This document shows positions 38,208 through 47,090 of a DNA stretch of 64,000 nt, piece after piece. The position numbers and the translations under genes were made by a program. The notes below the pieces were generated by a model, which saw only the letters and a list, made by a program, of their open reading frames with translations, was not told the origin of the DNA and did not search any database. This DNA comes from Acanthopleuribacter pedis (GTDB lineage: Bacteria; Acidobacteriota; Holophagae; Acanthopleuribacterales; Acanthopleuribacteraceae), in contig NZ_JAFREP010000009.1 in NCBI RefSeq assembly GCF_017377855.1, positions 1 through 64,000 on the forward strand, written 5' to 3'. Each line of letters starts with the position of its first letter. Positions within the stretch are counted from its first letter, which is position 1.

Positions 38208-38239
38208 AAAGGCGGCCGGTCGTGACCCGCCGCCTTTTT
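38208..38239 (+). terminator. Terminator after the kinase-TPR gene
   Basis: AAAGGCGGC pairs with GCCGCCTTT around a 12-base loop and is followed by a T-run. It lies between two convergent genes and probably serves both. Confidence 0.85.
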
Positions 38240-38256
38240 CCAAACAACTTTAAGCG

Positions 38257-39030
38257 TTATTGAGCGATTTGTTGCCCGCGAAAATAATCACAGCTCTCGG
38301 GCACCATCACGCGTTCAATGCTCAACATGTCCTGCAAGCACGCCTCCTGACTCCCGCACTGAATGAATTCCAAGTACTTGAGCAGCACATAATTCACTTC
38401 ACCCGAACAGGTATCGCGGTTGAGCAACGTCTGTTTGGTTGCCTGGACGATCACCTTTTCAATCAATTCGGGCGAATGCTGGAAACCCAAAACGTTGTTC
38501 ATTTCCTCGGCGGCAATCCAGATATTGGTGGCATGTTGCAAATCACGGGTTCCGCCCAGGTTAATGCTCGTGGTGCTCCCGCCTTGAATTCGTTTTTGAT
38601 GCATGTTCAGTGTACGGGTCACGTTGCCGATGGTCTCGCCCATCGCGGTTACCTGCAGGGTATCCACCATTTGAAAGTCAATCTCATAGGTGACACCGTC
38701 GTCCACGGTGAAGGCAACCTGACGCGTAACCGTTTTGGTGTAGGTTCCATCGTAGTTGTTTCTGTAAAGCTCTTCCAAGAAAACGCGGATGCCTAAGGCT
38801 TCACCCGTGGGTTGAAAGGCAAGCGTGAAATCACCCTGCGCCCAACATTCGCTGTGCAGCGCATCTGGATCGGGAAAATTCCGCCCCGTCTTACCGGAGC
38901 CGGTGGTTACAAATTGGAAATCGACATCGGGATCGTCGGAAACATTGGCGCCGTTTTGGGCGAATACCATTGGGGAGCTAAAGGTTAAGGAAAACGAGGC
39001 AATTGCAAACATAAGAAATAAGTTTTTCAT
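38257..39030 (-). CDS. Secreted protein of unknown function (tandem paralogue 1)
   Basis: 257 residues with a signal peptide (MKNLFLMFAIASFSLTFSSP then MVFA). The mature part is beta-rich with four to six cysteines. It is about the same length as the next paralogue and shares GxNVSDDPxxDF, GGSTTxxxxGxRDLQ, WIAAxE and the closing block C-x-Q-x-MLSxERxxVP. The ATG at 39030 has GGAG 7 bases upstream and is preferred over an ATG at 39048. It probably acts in the periplasm or outside. No family recognised. Confidence 0.82.
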   Translation of the reverse strand: MKNLFLMFAIASFSLTFSSPMVFAQNGANVSDDPDVDFQFVTTGSGKTGRNFPDPDALHSECWAQGDFTLAFQPTGEALGIRVFLEELYRNNYDGTYTKTVTRQVAFTVDDGVTYEIDFQMVDTLQVTAMGETIGNVTRTLNMHQKRIQGGSTTSINLGGTRDLQHATNIWIAAEEMNNVLGFQHSPELIEKVIVQATKQTLLNRDTCSGEVNYVLLKYLEFIQCGSQEACLQDMLSIERVMVPESCDYFRGQQIAQ

Positions 39031-39168
39031 GAGGACACTCCAAAACAAGCGAAACGCTTATGGATTAACCCGCAACGCTCCTAAGCGACGAACGGGCGAG
39101 ACAAGCTGAGACCTGGCCGTAACAGGCAAATCCCGTCAGTCAAAAACGGTTTTTTCTGCCTGCTTCGT

Positions 39169-39203
39169 AGAGGAAAGGTGTGATTGCGTCTGGCGCGGGG
39201 ACA
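39169..39203 (-). promoter_or_regulatory. Upstream box shared by the two secreted paralogues (copy 1)
   Basis: On the minus strand TGTCCCC, then a spaced GAC-GCAATC-ACACCT block, about 140 bases upstream of the 38257-39030 gene. The same order recurs at 40233-40271. Both copies are preceded by an A-rich run. It may be a promoter or operator, or simply sequence carried along with the duplication. Confidence 0.45.
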
Positions 39204-39365
39204 TTTAATTTTGTTTTTTTTGAGATTTTTTTCGCAGACCGCGCGCCGTGAAAGAACCACTGAATCTTGGACGGCTTTGCCGGTCACGTAAACAACAAAC
39301 CCACCGCCCCACGACAGCGTGGGCGAAACCCGCGAGGTTGTGGGACACTGAGTTCAAACGGAACC

Positions 39366-40136
39366 TTATTTGCCTTCGAAGCTTCCGACAACGCCACCGG
39401 CCGCGCAGTAAGGAACCAGGGCGCGTTCCATGCTCAACATGCCTTGCAAGCAATCGAATTCACCGGTGCAACCTTCGTATTCAAAAAACTTGAGCAAGAG
39501 GTAGTTCAACTCCTCGGCACAGGTATCGCGGGTTTCCAGAACCTGGATCATGGCCTGCTCAATGCCTTTTTCAATCATTTGGGGCTGAAAGGCGTACTCA
39601 AAAACTTTGTGGGTTTCATCCGCGGCGATCCAGTTAAGCGGCGCATCTTGAAGGTCCCGGTCACCATCGATGGTAATCGTGGTGGAACCACCGAAGCGAA
39701 TTTCGCGTTTGGACAAGTTGAAGGTGCGCGCCACCTCGCCGTAGACATAACCGTAACGGGTCATTCTGCTGAAGTCGCGTACTTGGAAATCCATGTCGTA
39801 ATCAGTCATGCGATCAACAAAAAATTCAACGCGGCGATCCACGACCTTGTTCCAAGAGCCGTCACCGTTGTCGGTGTAGGTTTCTGTTACGGAAACGCGG
39901 ATGTCAAGCGATTTTCCGGTCGGATTGTAGACCAAGGTGTAGTTCCCTTCCGCAAAATTGACGATGTCGCCACCGCTGGGGTCGAGGGGAAAACTCACGG
40001 GGGAACCGCTGTTTGTCACCGTGTAGGAAAAATCAAGGTTGGGATCATCCGATACGTTGGTGCCGTCACTTGCCCAAAGGGTTTGGGCGGTTAAACCGAA
40101 AAAAGCAACTGCTAAAATAATCCATAATTTTTTCAT
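39366..40136 (-). CDS. Secreted protein of unknown function (tandem paralogue 2)
   Basis: 256 residues with a signal peptide (MKKLWIILAVAFFGLTAQTL then WAS). It aligns end to end with the paralogue downstream: GTNVSDDPNLDFSYTVTNSG, FGGSTTITIDGDRDLQDAPL, NWIAADE, DTCAEELNYLLLKFFEYEGC and CLQGMLSMERALVPYC. The regular cysteine placement suggests disulfides. The ATG at 40136 follows GGAG at 7 bases and is preferred over a start at 40187. The two genes are separated by 335 bases, each with its own upstream box, so they are probably transcribed separately. Confidence 0.82.
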   Translation of the reverse strand: MKKLWIILAVAFFGLTAQTLWASDGTNVSDDPNLDFSYTVTNSGSPVSFPLDPSGGDIVNFAEGNYTLVYNPTGKSLDIRVSVTETYTDNGDGSWNKVVDRRVEFFVDRMTDYDMDFQVRDFSRMTRYGYVYGEVARTFNLSKREIRFGGSTTITIDGDRDLQDAPLNWIAADETHKVFEYAFQPQMIEKGIEQAMIQVLETRDTCAEELNYLLLKFFEYEGCTGEFDCLQGMLSMERALVPYCAAGGVVGSFEGK

Positions 40137-40232
40137 TAGATAACTCCAATGCGCACCGCGCAATGTGATTGACGACCTGAGACCCAAAATACGGCCAACG
40201 GATCCCGCCGCGGCGCCGGCATAAAACCGGCT

Positions 40233-40271
40233 TCAGAAAGGAGAGGTGTCGATTCGGTCAGGATGGGGACA
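40233..40271 (-). promoter_or_regulatory. Upstream box shared by the two secreted paralogues (copy 2)
   Basis: On the minus strand TGTCCCC, spaced GAC, then GAATCGACACCTCTCC, about 100 bases upstream of the 39366-40136 gene. It aligns with 39169-39203. Confidence 0.45.
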
Positions 40272-40825
40272 CGTTTTTAAAAAAAATCACCAACGCAAAC
40301 AATTCCATAGCTTTACCCCCTGAAATCCACCTGCCGACCCGGCCCCGTCACCCGCTTTTTACGCTTTCTTTCAACAAAGGCTCAGACTATCCCGCGCCCA
40401 ACCGATAAGCCGGTACATCGCGGTAGAACAAACCAAACGATGGAATGACTCGGGACAGGAGCCTGACCTTGATCCATCGCATGCCCACACCCGGGATGGT
40501 TCTGGTTTTCTACGAACCCAATCGTCATCCATCCGATTGGCGGAAAGCCGGCTAGGTGCGGCGTGCCGAACACCAGGATTGGATGCGCCTCGTGTGGGGT
40601 AGCGGCCGTGAGACCCCTTTGTTCGCAAGCGGGGTTTCCGGGGAAACACGACGATGTGTCTGGAAAGCTTGTTTACCACGGCGGTCTTAGCGCCGGTCGC
40701 GGTCATGCCGAGGAAAGCTCGGGGACCGCGGCGATTAAAGCATTGGCGGCGGGACGTCACACCCTCGCCAAAGTTCCCGTTTATGGCTGATATTTAGATT
40801 CAAAAAGATTGGGAGAACCACAAAC
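40272..40825. other. Non-coding stretch upstream of the chemoreceptor gene
   Basis: No convincing gene. The promoter of the chemoreceptor should lie near 40765-40800, where CAAAGTT and GCTGATAT resemble a flagellar-sigma promoter but sit 2 bases too close together. Otherwise nothing recognised. Confidence 0.35.
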
Positions 40826-42478
40826 ATGTCTATCGATACCGCATCAAACGACGCCCTCATTGCCGAGCGAACCACAGAACTTTTCCGACAGCGGCAACAA
40901 CATTATTTCAGCAAAATCGACCGGCTTTTGGTCGGATTACTGATCGCGCAATGGCCCGCCGCCGTCGTCTTTGCCTTGCTGGCAACGCCGCGAACCTGGG
41001 ACGGAACTGTCGCGGATACCTACGCTCACGTCTACCTTGCCGTCGGCTTGGGGGGTTTGATCTCCTTGGTTCCATTTTTCATGTGGCGCCGTGCGCCGGG
41101 CATGGCGGTAACCCGTTATGCGTTGGCAATCGCGGGCATGCTCTACACCAGCATCTTTACGCATATCGCCGGCGGCGTCGACGAGGCCCACTTCCACTTT
41201 TTTGTGATGGTTTCCTTTATCGGCCTCTATTTTGATTGGCGCACCACCCTAACCGCCGTTGTGGTGATCGGCGCCGATCATTTGCTACGTACCCTTTTCA
41301 TTCCCGAGTCCATCTTTGGCGCCGCCGACAATCCTTGGTTCCAAATGATCCGTCATTATCTGTGGGCGATTGTGATGGCGGCGGTGCTGATCCTAGCAGG
41401 ACGATGGATCACCCAAGAAAAACAGGAAGCCGCGCGCCATTCCGCACAAGCCTCGGTTCAAGCTGAAACGCTGGCGCAACAACAGCAGCTTATGGCCGAG
41501 AAACAAAACGAAGAACATCAACGGGCCGAGGCAGCCGAGGCAAGGGTGCGTACCCTGCTCGCCGTGGTTGACCGCGCGGCGGACGGTGATTTAACCGGAA
41601 CCATTGAGGTAGCGGGCGACGACGCCGTGGGCCGGGTTGCCAAGGGGTTGGAACAGTTGCTCGCCAACTTCCGCACCGGCATGCACCAAATCGCCTTGCA
41701 AACGGTGGAAATCAATGAGACCGCGGCGCAACTGGAAAGCCTGAGCAACGGACAAATTGAGAAAGCCGAGGAGGCCATCGTCACCGGCGCGGACATTCGT
41801 GTCTACGGCGAGCAAATCACCGAGAGCATGCATGCCGCCGCCGGTCGCATTGAAGCCTCGATTAGCATCAACGACGAGGTCGTCGCCGGTTCCAACCACG
41901 CCGCGGAGGTGGCCCAACGCGCCGAGGGCGAGGCCCGCAACACCGGTGAAATCATCGACCGACTCGGCAAAAGTAGCCGCGAAATCGGCAACGTGGTCGC
42001 CGTCATCGAAAAAATCGCCTCCCAAACCAACTTGCTCGCCTTAAACGCCACCATTGAGGCCGCGGCGGCGGGTGATGCCGGCAAAGGTTTTGCCGTGGTT
42101 GCCCAGGAAGTCAAAGAACTGGCCAAACAAACCGGCGACGCCACCGGCGACATCAGCAACCGTATCGGCACCATGCGTGAGGACGTCAACCAAGCCATTC
42201 AAGCAGTCACACAGATCACCAACATCGTTACGGAACTCAACGACATACAACAGAACACGGTTGCATCGGTCATGCGTCAGGCGGAGAACACCACCGACAT
42301 CAACCAGAGCATCAACAACGCCAACCAGCAGCACGATCAATCGATGGGCCACGTAACCCTGTTAACCGAGGCCCTGCAACAAACCGGCGCCGGCGCGGCC
42401 CAAACCGGCGAAGGCGCCAAGCGCATGGTTTCCGTGGCGGACAGCCTCAAAGCCCTGGTTGACGCCTTCAAAGTCTAA
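40826..42478 (+). CDS. Methyl-accepting chemotaxis protein with multi-pass membrane sensor
   Basis: 550 residues. Instead of a periplasmic ligand domain it has about six membrane segments in residues 30-205 (LLVGLLIAQWPAAVVFALL; YALAIAGMLYTSIFTHIAGG; FFVMVSFIGLYF; LWAIVMAAVLILAG), with His/Asp/Glu-rich text (GGVDEAHFHFF). A coiled linker and HAMP-like region (ADGDLTGTIEVAGDDAVGRV) lead to the conserved signalling tip SQTNLLALNATIEAAAAG then GKGFAVVAQEVKELAKQT. It probably senses a membrane or intracellular cue and controls CheA. Its stop codon is the first three bases of a palindromic repeat. Confidence 0.92.
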   Translation: MSIDTASNDALIAERTTELFRQRQQHYFSKIDRLLVGLLIAQWPAAVVFALLATPRTWDGTVADTYAHVYLAVGLGGLISLVPFFMWRRAPGMAVTRYALAIAGMLYTSIFTHIAGGVDEAHFHFFVMVSFIGLYFDWRTTLTAVVVIGADHLLRTLFIPESIFGAADNPWFQMIRHYLWAIVMAAVLILAGRWITQEKQEAARHSAQASVQAETLAQQQQLMAEKQNEEHQRAEAAEARVRTLLAVVDRAADGDLTGTIEVAGDDAVGRVAKGLEQLLANFRTGMHQIALQTVEINETAAQLESLSNGQIEKAEEAIVTGADIRVYGEQITESMHAAAGRIEASISINDEVVAGSNHAAEVAQRAEGEARNTGEIIDRLGKSSREIGNVVAVIEKIASQTNLLALNATIEAAAAGDAGKGFAVVAQEVKELAKQTGDATGDISNRIGTMREDVNQAIQAVTQITNIVTELNDIQQNTVASVMRQAENTTDINQSINNANQQHDQSMGHVTLLTEALQQTGAGAAQTGEGAKRMVSVADSLKALVDAFKV

Positions 42479-42693
42479 CCCGCATTTCTCACCAGAAGTT
42501 CTGCTCCGGCGTTGAAATAGCTGCGATGACTTAGGTTACTTGGCTGCACCGTTGCAAAGCAACGGCGGGGCGGCCTCGACGTAGCGCTGCCACGCCGAAT
42601 GGTCGGCCCCGCTGCGTTTGCCCTCGGTCGTAACCTGTGTTCTCACAGCGATTTCAAAGCCTCGCGACGAATTCTGGTGAGAACCGCGGGCTA
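42476..42693 (+). repeat. Palindromic repeat, long copy B (218 bases)
   Basis: Terminal arms CCCGCATTTCTCACCAGAA and TTCTGGTGAGAACCGCGGG are complementary with a few mismatches. Nested inside are TTGAAAT/ATTTCAA, AGGTTAC/GTAACCT, the hairpin CCGTTGC-AAA-GCAACGG and GCGGGGC/GCCCCGC. The whole unit can fold as one branched hairpin. The first three bases, TAA, are the stop codon of the chemoreceptor gene. The shorter copies at 12118 and 56941 match its outer parts. No coding capacity, so MITE-like. Confidence 0.75.
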
Positions 42694-42858
42694 ACCTGGC
42701 GGGGCGAACCGGCCCCCCTTTGCCACCTATCCCGAAAGCAAAGCGTTACCCGATTGAAGTCGTGCCTTCTCCCCAAATGAATGCCACCATGCTCACCGAT
42801 CCATAACAACCTTTGGTTCCCACAAGCACAAGGCAAGGTCGCATCCGTGTGAGGATAT

Positions 42859-42948
42859 TGCACAAATGTGTACTTGCACTTTTTACTTGCATCGCCGCGA
42901 GCGTGCATATACATTCTTTACCAACGCCCCGTCGTGGGGCCTTTTTTT
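42859..42948 (+). promoter_or_regulatory. Promoter/operator region and stem-loop before the RND operon
   Basis: TTGCAT (42887-42892), 17 bases, TACATT (42910-42915) is a plausible promoter. TGCAC/TGCA-type motifs recur around it (TTGCAC at 42859, ACTTGCAC, ACTTGCAT, GTGCAT), a possible site for the MarR protein at the operon's end. A GCCCC-GTCGT-GGGGC hairpin followed by seven T (42926-42948) is terminator-like. It would stop upstream read-through, or form a 5' hairpin on the operon mRNA. Confidence 0.5.
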
Positions 42949-42984
42949 GACGCCAATATGTGCACCTACACACAGGAGGCTTTC

Positions 42985-44073
42985 GTGCGACTTCTTACCT
43001 TCCTCGCTTCCCTCTGCCTGACCACCCTCGTCCTCTTTGTTCTTTGGTGGAAACAACCCGCTTTTGCCGAACCCCAACCCGCCCAACAACCGCTGGTTGT
43101 CGCCACCGCCCCCGTCACCCTCGCCCAACAGCAAAGCTTTCGCCTTTACGGGGTGACCCGTGCCCGCGACACCGCCAACCTGTCTTTTACCGTCGGCGGC
43201 CGTTTGGAAACACGCCCCTTTGAGGTGGGGCAACAGGTCGCCAAGGACCAGGTTCTGGCGCAATTAGATGCAGATCCCTTTCGCCACCAACTGGCCGGTT
43301 TGCAGGGCAACCTCACCGAATTGAACACCCTCATCGCCCAGGCCGAGCGGGATCAAAACCGCTCCTCCGATTTGTTTCAGCGCGGCGCCGCGACCAAAGA
43401 AGAAGTCGAAAAGGTCGGCGCCGGCTTGACCGCACAACGCGCCAAACGCGACGCCCTTCAAGCCCAAATCAAAGAGATCCGCCGACTCATCGACGAAACG
43501 ACACTGCGCGCGCCCGTTGCCGGGGTCGTCACCCAAACCTTCATCGAAGCCGGTGAATACGCGCGACCCGGCGCCCCGATTTATGCGCTCAGTGGCGCCG
43601 GCGCCGTGGAGGTCGCGGTTGAGGTGCCCGAATCCTTGCTCCCCCACATTCGCCTCGGCATGTCGGTATCGGTTGATTTTCCCCTACTCGGCCGCCGCGC
43701 CGAGGCGGGAACGGTTCGCCATCTGGGCTCCAGCAGCCTCGGACCCGGCCACCTGTTTCCGGTCCACGTCGCCATCACCCCCTTCGACGGCCTGATCTCC
43801 GGTTTAACCGCCGAGGTGGCCATTGCCCAAGAGGACGAGCCCCAAATAAGCATTCCCGTTGAAGCCGTGCTCAGCCCTTCCGGCGAGCGGGCTTGGACCT
43901 TTGTGTTGGTTGACGGCCGGGCCAAACGCGTGCCGCTCCAGTTGCTCCAACTCCAGGAACAAGGCGTGATCGTTCGCGGCGCCTTGAAGCACCATGACCG
44001 GGTGGTGATCGGGGCACCGGCGCTGTTACACGACGGTGACCCGGTGATCGTCGGCCAGGCGGTGACGCCATGA
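42985..44073 (+). CDS. RND efflux periplasmic adaptor (membrane fusion protein)
   Basis: 362 residues. An N-terminal signal/anchor (LLTFLASLCLTTLVLFVLWW) is followed by the usual adaptor order. A lipoyl half-motif (LSFTVGGRLETRPFEVGQQV, KDQVLAQLDADPF) comes first. A helical hairpin follows (residues about 105-170), then the second lipoyl half (TLRAPVAGVVTQTFIEAGEY) and a beta-barrel region. It bridges the inner-membrane pump and the outer-membrane channel. The frame is open upstream to 42868, but the GTG at 42985 has AGGAGG 5 bases upstream and avoids reading through the hairpin. It overlaps the pump gene by 4 bases. Confidence 0.92.
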   Translation: MRLLTFLASLCLTTLVLFVLWWKQPAFAEPQPAQQPLVVATAPVTLAQQQSFRLYGVTRARDTANLSFTVGGRLETRPFEVGQQVAKDQVLAQLDADPFRHQLAGLQGNLTELNTLIAQAERDQNRSSDLFQRGAATKEEVEKVGAGLTAQRAKRDALQAQIKEIRRLIDETTLRAPVAGVVTQTFIEAGEYARPGAPIYALSGAGAVEVAVEVPESLLPHIRLGMSVSVDFPLLGRRAEAGTVRHLGSSSLGPGHLFPVHVAITPFDGLISGLTAEVAIAQEDEPQISIPVEAVLSPSGERAWTFVLVDGRAKRVPLQLLQLQEQGVIVRGALKHHDRVVIGAPALLHDGDPVIVGQAVTP

Positions 44074-47000
44074 AGTTCCTATGGATCGGATTGGAACGGG
44101 CCAAGCTAACCTTGGCCGCGGCCTTCCTCCTCTGCGCAACCGGCCTGGTCGCGTGGCGGGTGATGCCGCGCATGGAAGATCCCCGTATTCCCGAGCGCAA
44201 CGCCCTATTGATCACCGTTTATCCCGGCGCCGACCCCGAACAAATCGCGCGTTTGGTGGCCGATCCGCTGGAAGAACAACTGGCCGAGGTCGACAGCATC
44301 ACCCGTATCGAATCGGAAATCCGCGCCGAGGTGGTGGTGACCACCTTGAAACTGCGCGGATTCCTCGACGACGATCAAGCGATTAACGCCGAATGGGACG
44401 AGGTACGCCGTCACATCCATCGTGCAACCCTTGAATTCCCGGCCGGGGTCTTGCCACCGATTTTGGATACAGACATCCTCGAAACCGAGGCGGTGCTACT
44501 GGCCGTCACCGGCATCGACGATCCCCTTGCCCTCATGGAAACCGCCGAAAAGGTCAAAAAAGCGCTGCTGCAGTTGGACAGTGTGGCCGCGGTAAAAATC
44601 GCGGGCGATCCCGGCGATCAAATCACCGTCGCTTTTGACGACGCCCAAGCCCGGCGGCTCGGCCTCAACGCCGGCGTGTTGGCGCAACAACTCCAGCAGC
44701 GCAACCTCAATCAGCCAGGTGGGAGCGTAAAAACCGGGGGATTGGGAACCTTCTTGCGACCACGGGCCGAGTTCCGTGACCTCGAGGATCTGCGTACCAC
44801 CCCGATTGTGCTGCCTTCCGGCGCCGCCGTGCCGCTGCACAGTATTGCGCGGGTGGAACGCGGCCCGCGGGAACCCATCGGCGAGATCATGCGCGTCAAC
44901 GGTCGCCGCGCCGTCGGGCTGGGCGTGGTTCCGGTCGACAACATCAACCTGGTGACCTTTGGCAACGAGGTGCGCGCCCTCACCGAGGACCTGAAATCCC
45001 GCGTTGCTCCCTTCACCCTGACCGAGGTGACCTTTCAACCGGCACGGGTCGCAGATCGGTTGCAAAACCTGAGCCTCTCCCTTTTGCTGGGGATCGCCGT
45101 CGTGTCACTGGTTTTGGTCTCAACCATGGGTTTGCGCTTGGGTTTGGTGGTGGCCTCGGTTGTGCCCATGATCGCCCTAGCCTCGGTCGCCTTGTTTTTC
45201 TTCTCGGGCGGCATCCTGCACCAATTGTCCATCGCGGCCCTGGTCATCGCCTTGGGTTTGTTGGTTGACAACGCCATCGTGATGGCCGAATCCATTCAAT
45301 GGCACCTGGATCACGGCTTGGACGGCGTCACCGCCGCCAAAACAGCGCTGCGCGAATTGGCCCTGCCCTTGTTGGCAGCCACCGGGACCACCCTCGCCGC
45401 CTTTGTCCCGATGCTGCTGGCGGAGGGCGACGTGGGCAGCTTCACCCGCGACATCCCGCGCGTCATCATGATCACCCTCGCCGTCAGCTACTTTTTTGCC
45501 CTCTGTGTCACGCCCACCTTAAGCGCGCGCTTCCAAAAACAACTGATTCGCGGGGAACAGCAACAACGCTGGGACCGCCTGGCGGCGATTTCGGTGAACC
45601 ACCCACGTAAGGTGCTCCTCGCCGTGGGCTTGGTCCTGATCACCGCGGCCCTCGGCGCAACCCGCATGGACCAGCAGTTTTTCCCATACGGGGATCGCAA
45701 CCAACTCTTGGTGAGCCTGGAACTCCCCGTCGGCAGCCACATCCAGACAACCACCGCCGCCGCGGAACAATTGGAACGCCTGGTCAAAAACGATCCTTTT
45801 GTGGTTGGTTCGGCGACTTTTATCGGGCGCAGCGCGCCCCAGTTTTACTACAACCTGCCCAAATACCCGGCCGCGCCGCACCTTGCCCAGGTGCTGCTCA
45901 CCACCCAATCCACCGAGGGTTTGGCGGCGTTTGCCGACAGGCTGCGCGGGGAAATGCAGCGTTTGGTTCCCGAGGCGGTCACGATCACGCGCATCATGGA
46001 ACAAGGCCCGCCGGTCGACGCCCCCATCGAGATCCGCATTAGCAGTGAAGATGCGCGCGTCCTCGAACAACGAACCGAGGCCGTCGTCGCCATCCTGGAA
46101 CGGCAGCAAGGCGTTCACAGCATCCGTCATAACCTGGGTCGCGGTCAGCCCACGCTCACCTTTCGCGTGAACGACGCGGCCGCGGGGCGCGGACACCTAA
46201 GCCGCGGCCATGTCGCCCAGGCACTCGGCCGCCAAACCCGCGGCATTTTGGCGGGTCAATTCCGCGAGGCCGACGATCCCGTGCCCATTCTGGTGCGCGG
46301 CGGGGCAGGAGAGTTCACCCCCCTGCCCCAACTGGCGAGCCTGGATATCGCCAACGGCGCCGGCAGCCCCGTCCCCCTGCAACAAGTTGCCCGCTTCACA
46401 ACGGAATGGGTCCCCTCCGTCATCCACCATCGCAACCGCGCGCGGACGGTCACGGTCTCAGCCAACCTGGCGACCGGCACCCGCTTCAACCAGGTCATCG
46501 GCCCGCTTAAACGCGATCTGGGAGAATTGACCTGGGACACCTTGCTCCGTTACGAATTGGGCGGTGCCGTCGAGGCCTCAGACACCGCGCGCGGGGCCAT
46601 TTTGCGCAACATGCCCACCACCTTGCTGCTCCTGGTTTTTATTTTGCTGGCCGAGTTCAACCGCTTCCGCGAGGTCGCGATTGTGATGATCACCATCCCA
46701 CTTTCGGCGATTGGGGTCATTCCCGGTCTGCTCCTTTTTAACCAACCCTTTGGGTTCATGTCCTTGTTGGGCGTGCTGGCCCTGGCCGGGATCGTGGTCA
46801 ACAACGCGATTGTGTTGATCGAGGTGGTCAAAGAAGGCCGCGCCGCCGGTCTGCCGTTGCCGGAGGCGGTCCGCAAAGCCGTACGCAAACGGACGCGGCC
46901 GATCCTGCTGACCACGGCTACCACCGTGGCGGGCTTGCTGCCGCTGGCACTGTCTTCTTCCTCGCTGTGGCCGCCGATGGCCTGGGCGATGATCTCCGGC

Positions 47001-47090
47001 CTGCTCAGCGCCACCATGCTCACGCTCCTGGTGGTGCCTGCTTTGTACCTGGTCTTGTTCCGCAACGCATCCGAGGAGGTGGTTGTATGA
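44070..47090 (+). CDS. RND efflux pump, inner-membrane permease
   Basis: 1006 residues with the 12-segment, two-large-loop plan of the RND family. TM4 reads ALVIALGLLVDNAIVMAESI, keeping one of the two acidic residues (D-N instead of D-D), as in many hydrophobe/amphiphile pumps outside Proteobacteria. Other family text includes PGADPEQIARLVADPLEEQL, NRFREVAIVMITIPLSAIGV and RTRPILLTTATTVAGLLPLA. It drives proton-coupled export of drugs or other hydrophobic compounds through the adaptor and outer-membrane factor encoded on either side. Start and stop overlap the flanking genes (4-base overlaps), indicating coupled translation. Confidence 0.95.
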   Translation: MKFLWIGLERAKLTLAAAFLLCATGLVAWRVMPRMEDPRIPERNALLITVYPGADPEQIARLVADPLEEQLAEVDSITRIESEIRAEVVVTTLKLRGFLDDDQAINAEWDEVRRHIHRATLEFPAGVLPPILDTDILETEAVLLAVTGIDDPLALMETAEKVKKALLQLDSVAAVKIAGDPGDQITVAFDDAQARRLGLNAGVLAQQLQQRNLNQPGGSVKTGGLGTFLRPRAEFRDLEDLRTTPIVLPSGAAVPLHSIARVERGPREPIGEIMRVNGRRAVGLGVVPVDNINLVTFGNEVRALTEDLKSRVAPFTLTEVTFQPARVADRLQNLSLSLLLGIAVVSLVLVSTMGLRLGLVVASVVPMIALASVALFFFSGGILHQLSIAALVIALGLLVDNAIVMAESIQWHLDHGLDGVTAAKTALRELALPLLAATGTTLAAFVPMLLAEGDVGSFTRDIPRVIMITLAVSYFFALCVTPTLSARFQKQLIRGEQQQRWDRLAAISVNHPRKVLLAVGLVLITAALGATRMDQQFFPYGDRNQLLVSLELPVGSHIQTTTAAAEQLERLVKNDPFVVGSATFIGRSAPQFYYNLPKYPAAPHLAQVLLTTQSTEGLAAFADRLRGEMQRLVPEAVTITRIMEQGPPVDAPIEIRISSEDARVLEQRTEAVVAILERQQGVHSIRHNLGRGQPTLTFRVNDAAAGRGHLSRGHVAQALGRQTRGILAGQFREADDPVPILVRGGAGEFTPLPQLASLDIANGAGSPVPLQQVARFTTEWVPSVIHHRNRARTVTVSANLATGTRFNQVIGPLKRDLGELTWDTLLRYELGGAVEASDTARGAILRNMPTTLLLLVFILLAEFNRFREVAIVMITIPLSAIGVIPGLLLFNQPFGFMSLLGVLALAGIVVNNAIVLIEVVKEGRAAGLPLPEAVRKAVRKRTRPILLTTATTVAGLLPLALSSSSLWPPMAWAMISGLLSATMLTLLVVPALYLVLFRNASEEVVV

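Noticed and set aside
40768..40792. Flagellar-sigma promoter before the chemoreceptor
   Set aside because: CAAAGTT and GCTGATAT are present, but the spacing is 2 bases short of the usual arrangement, so I do not call it.
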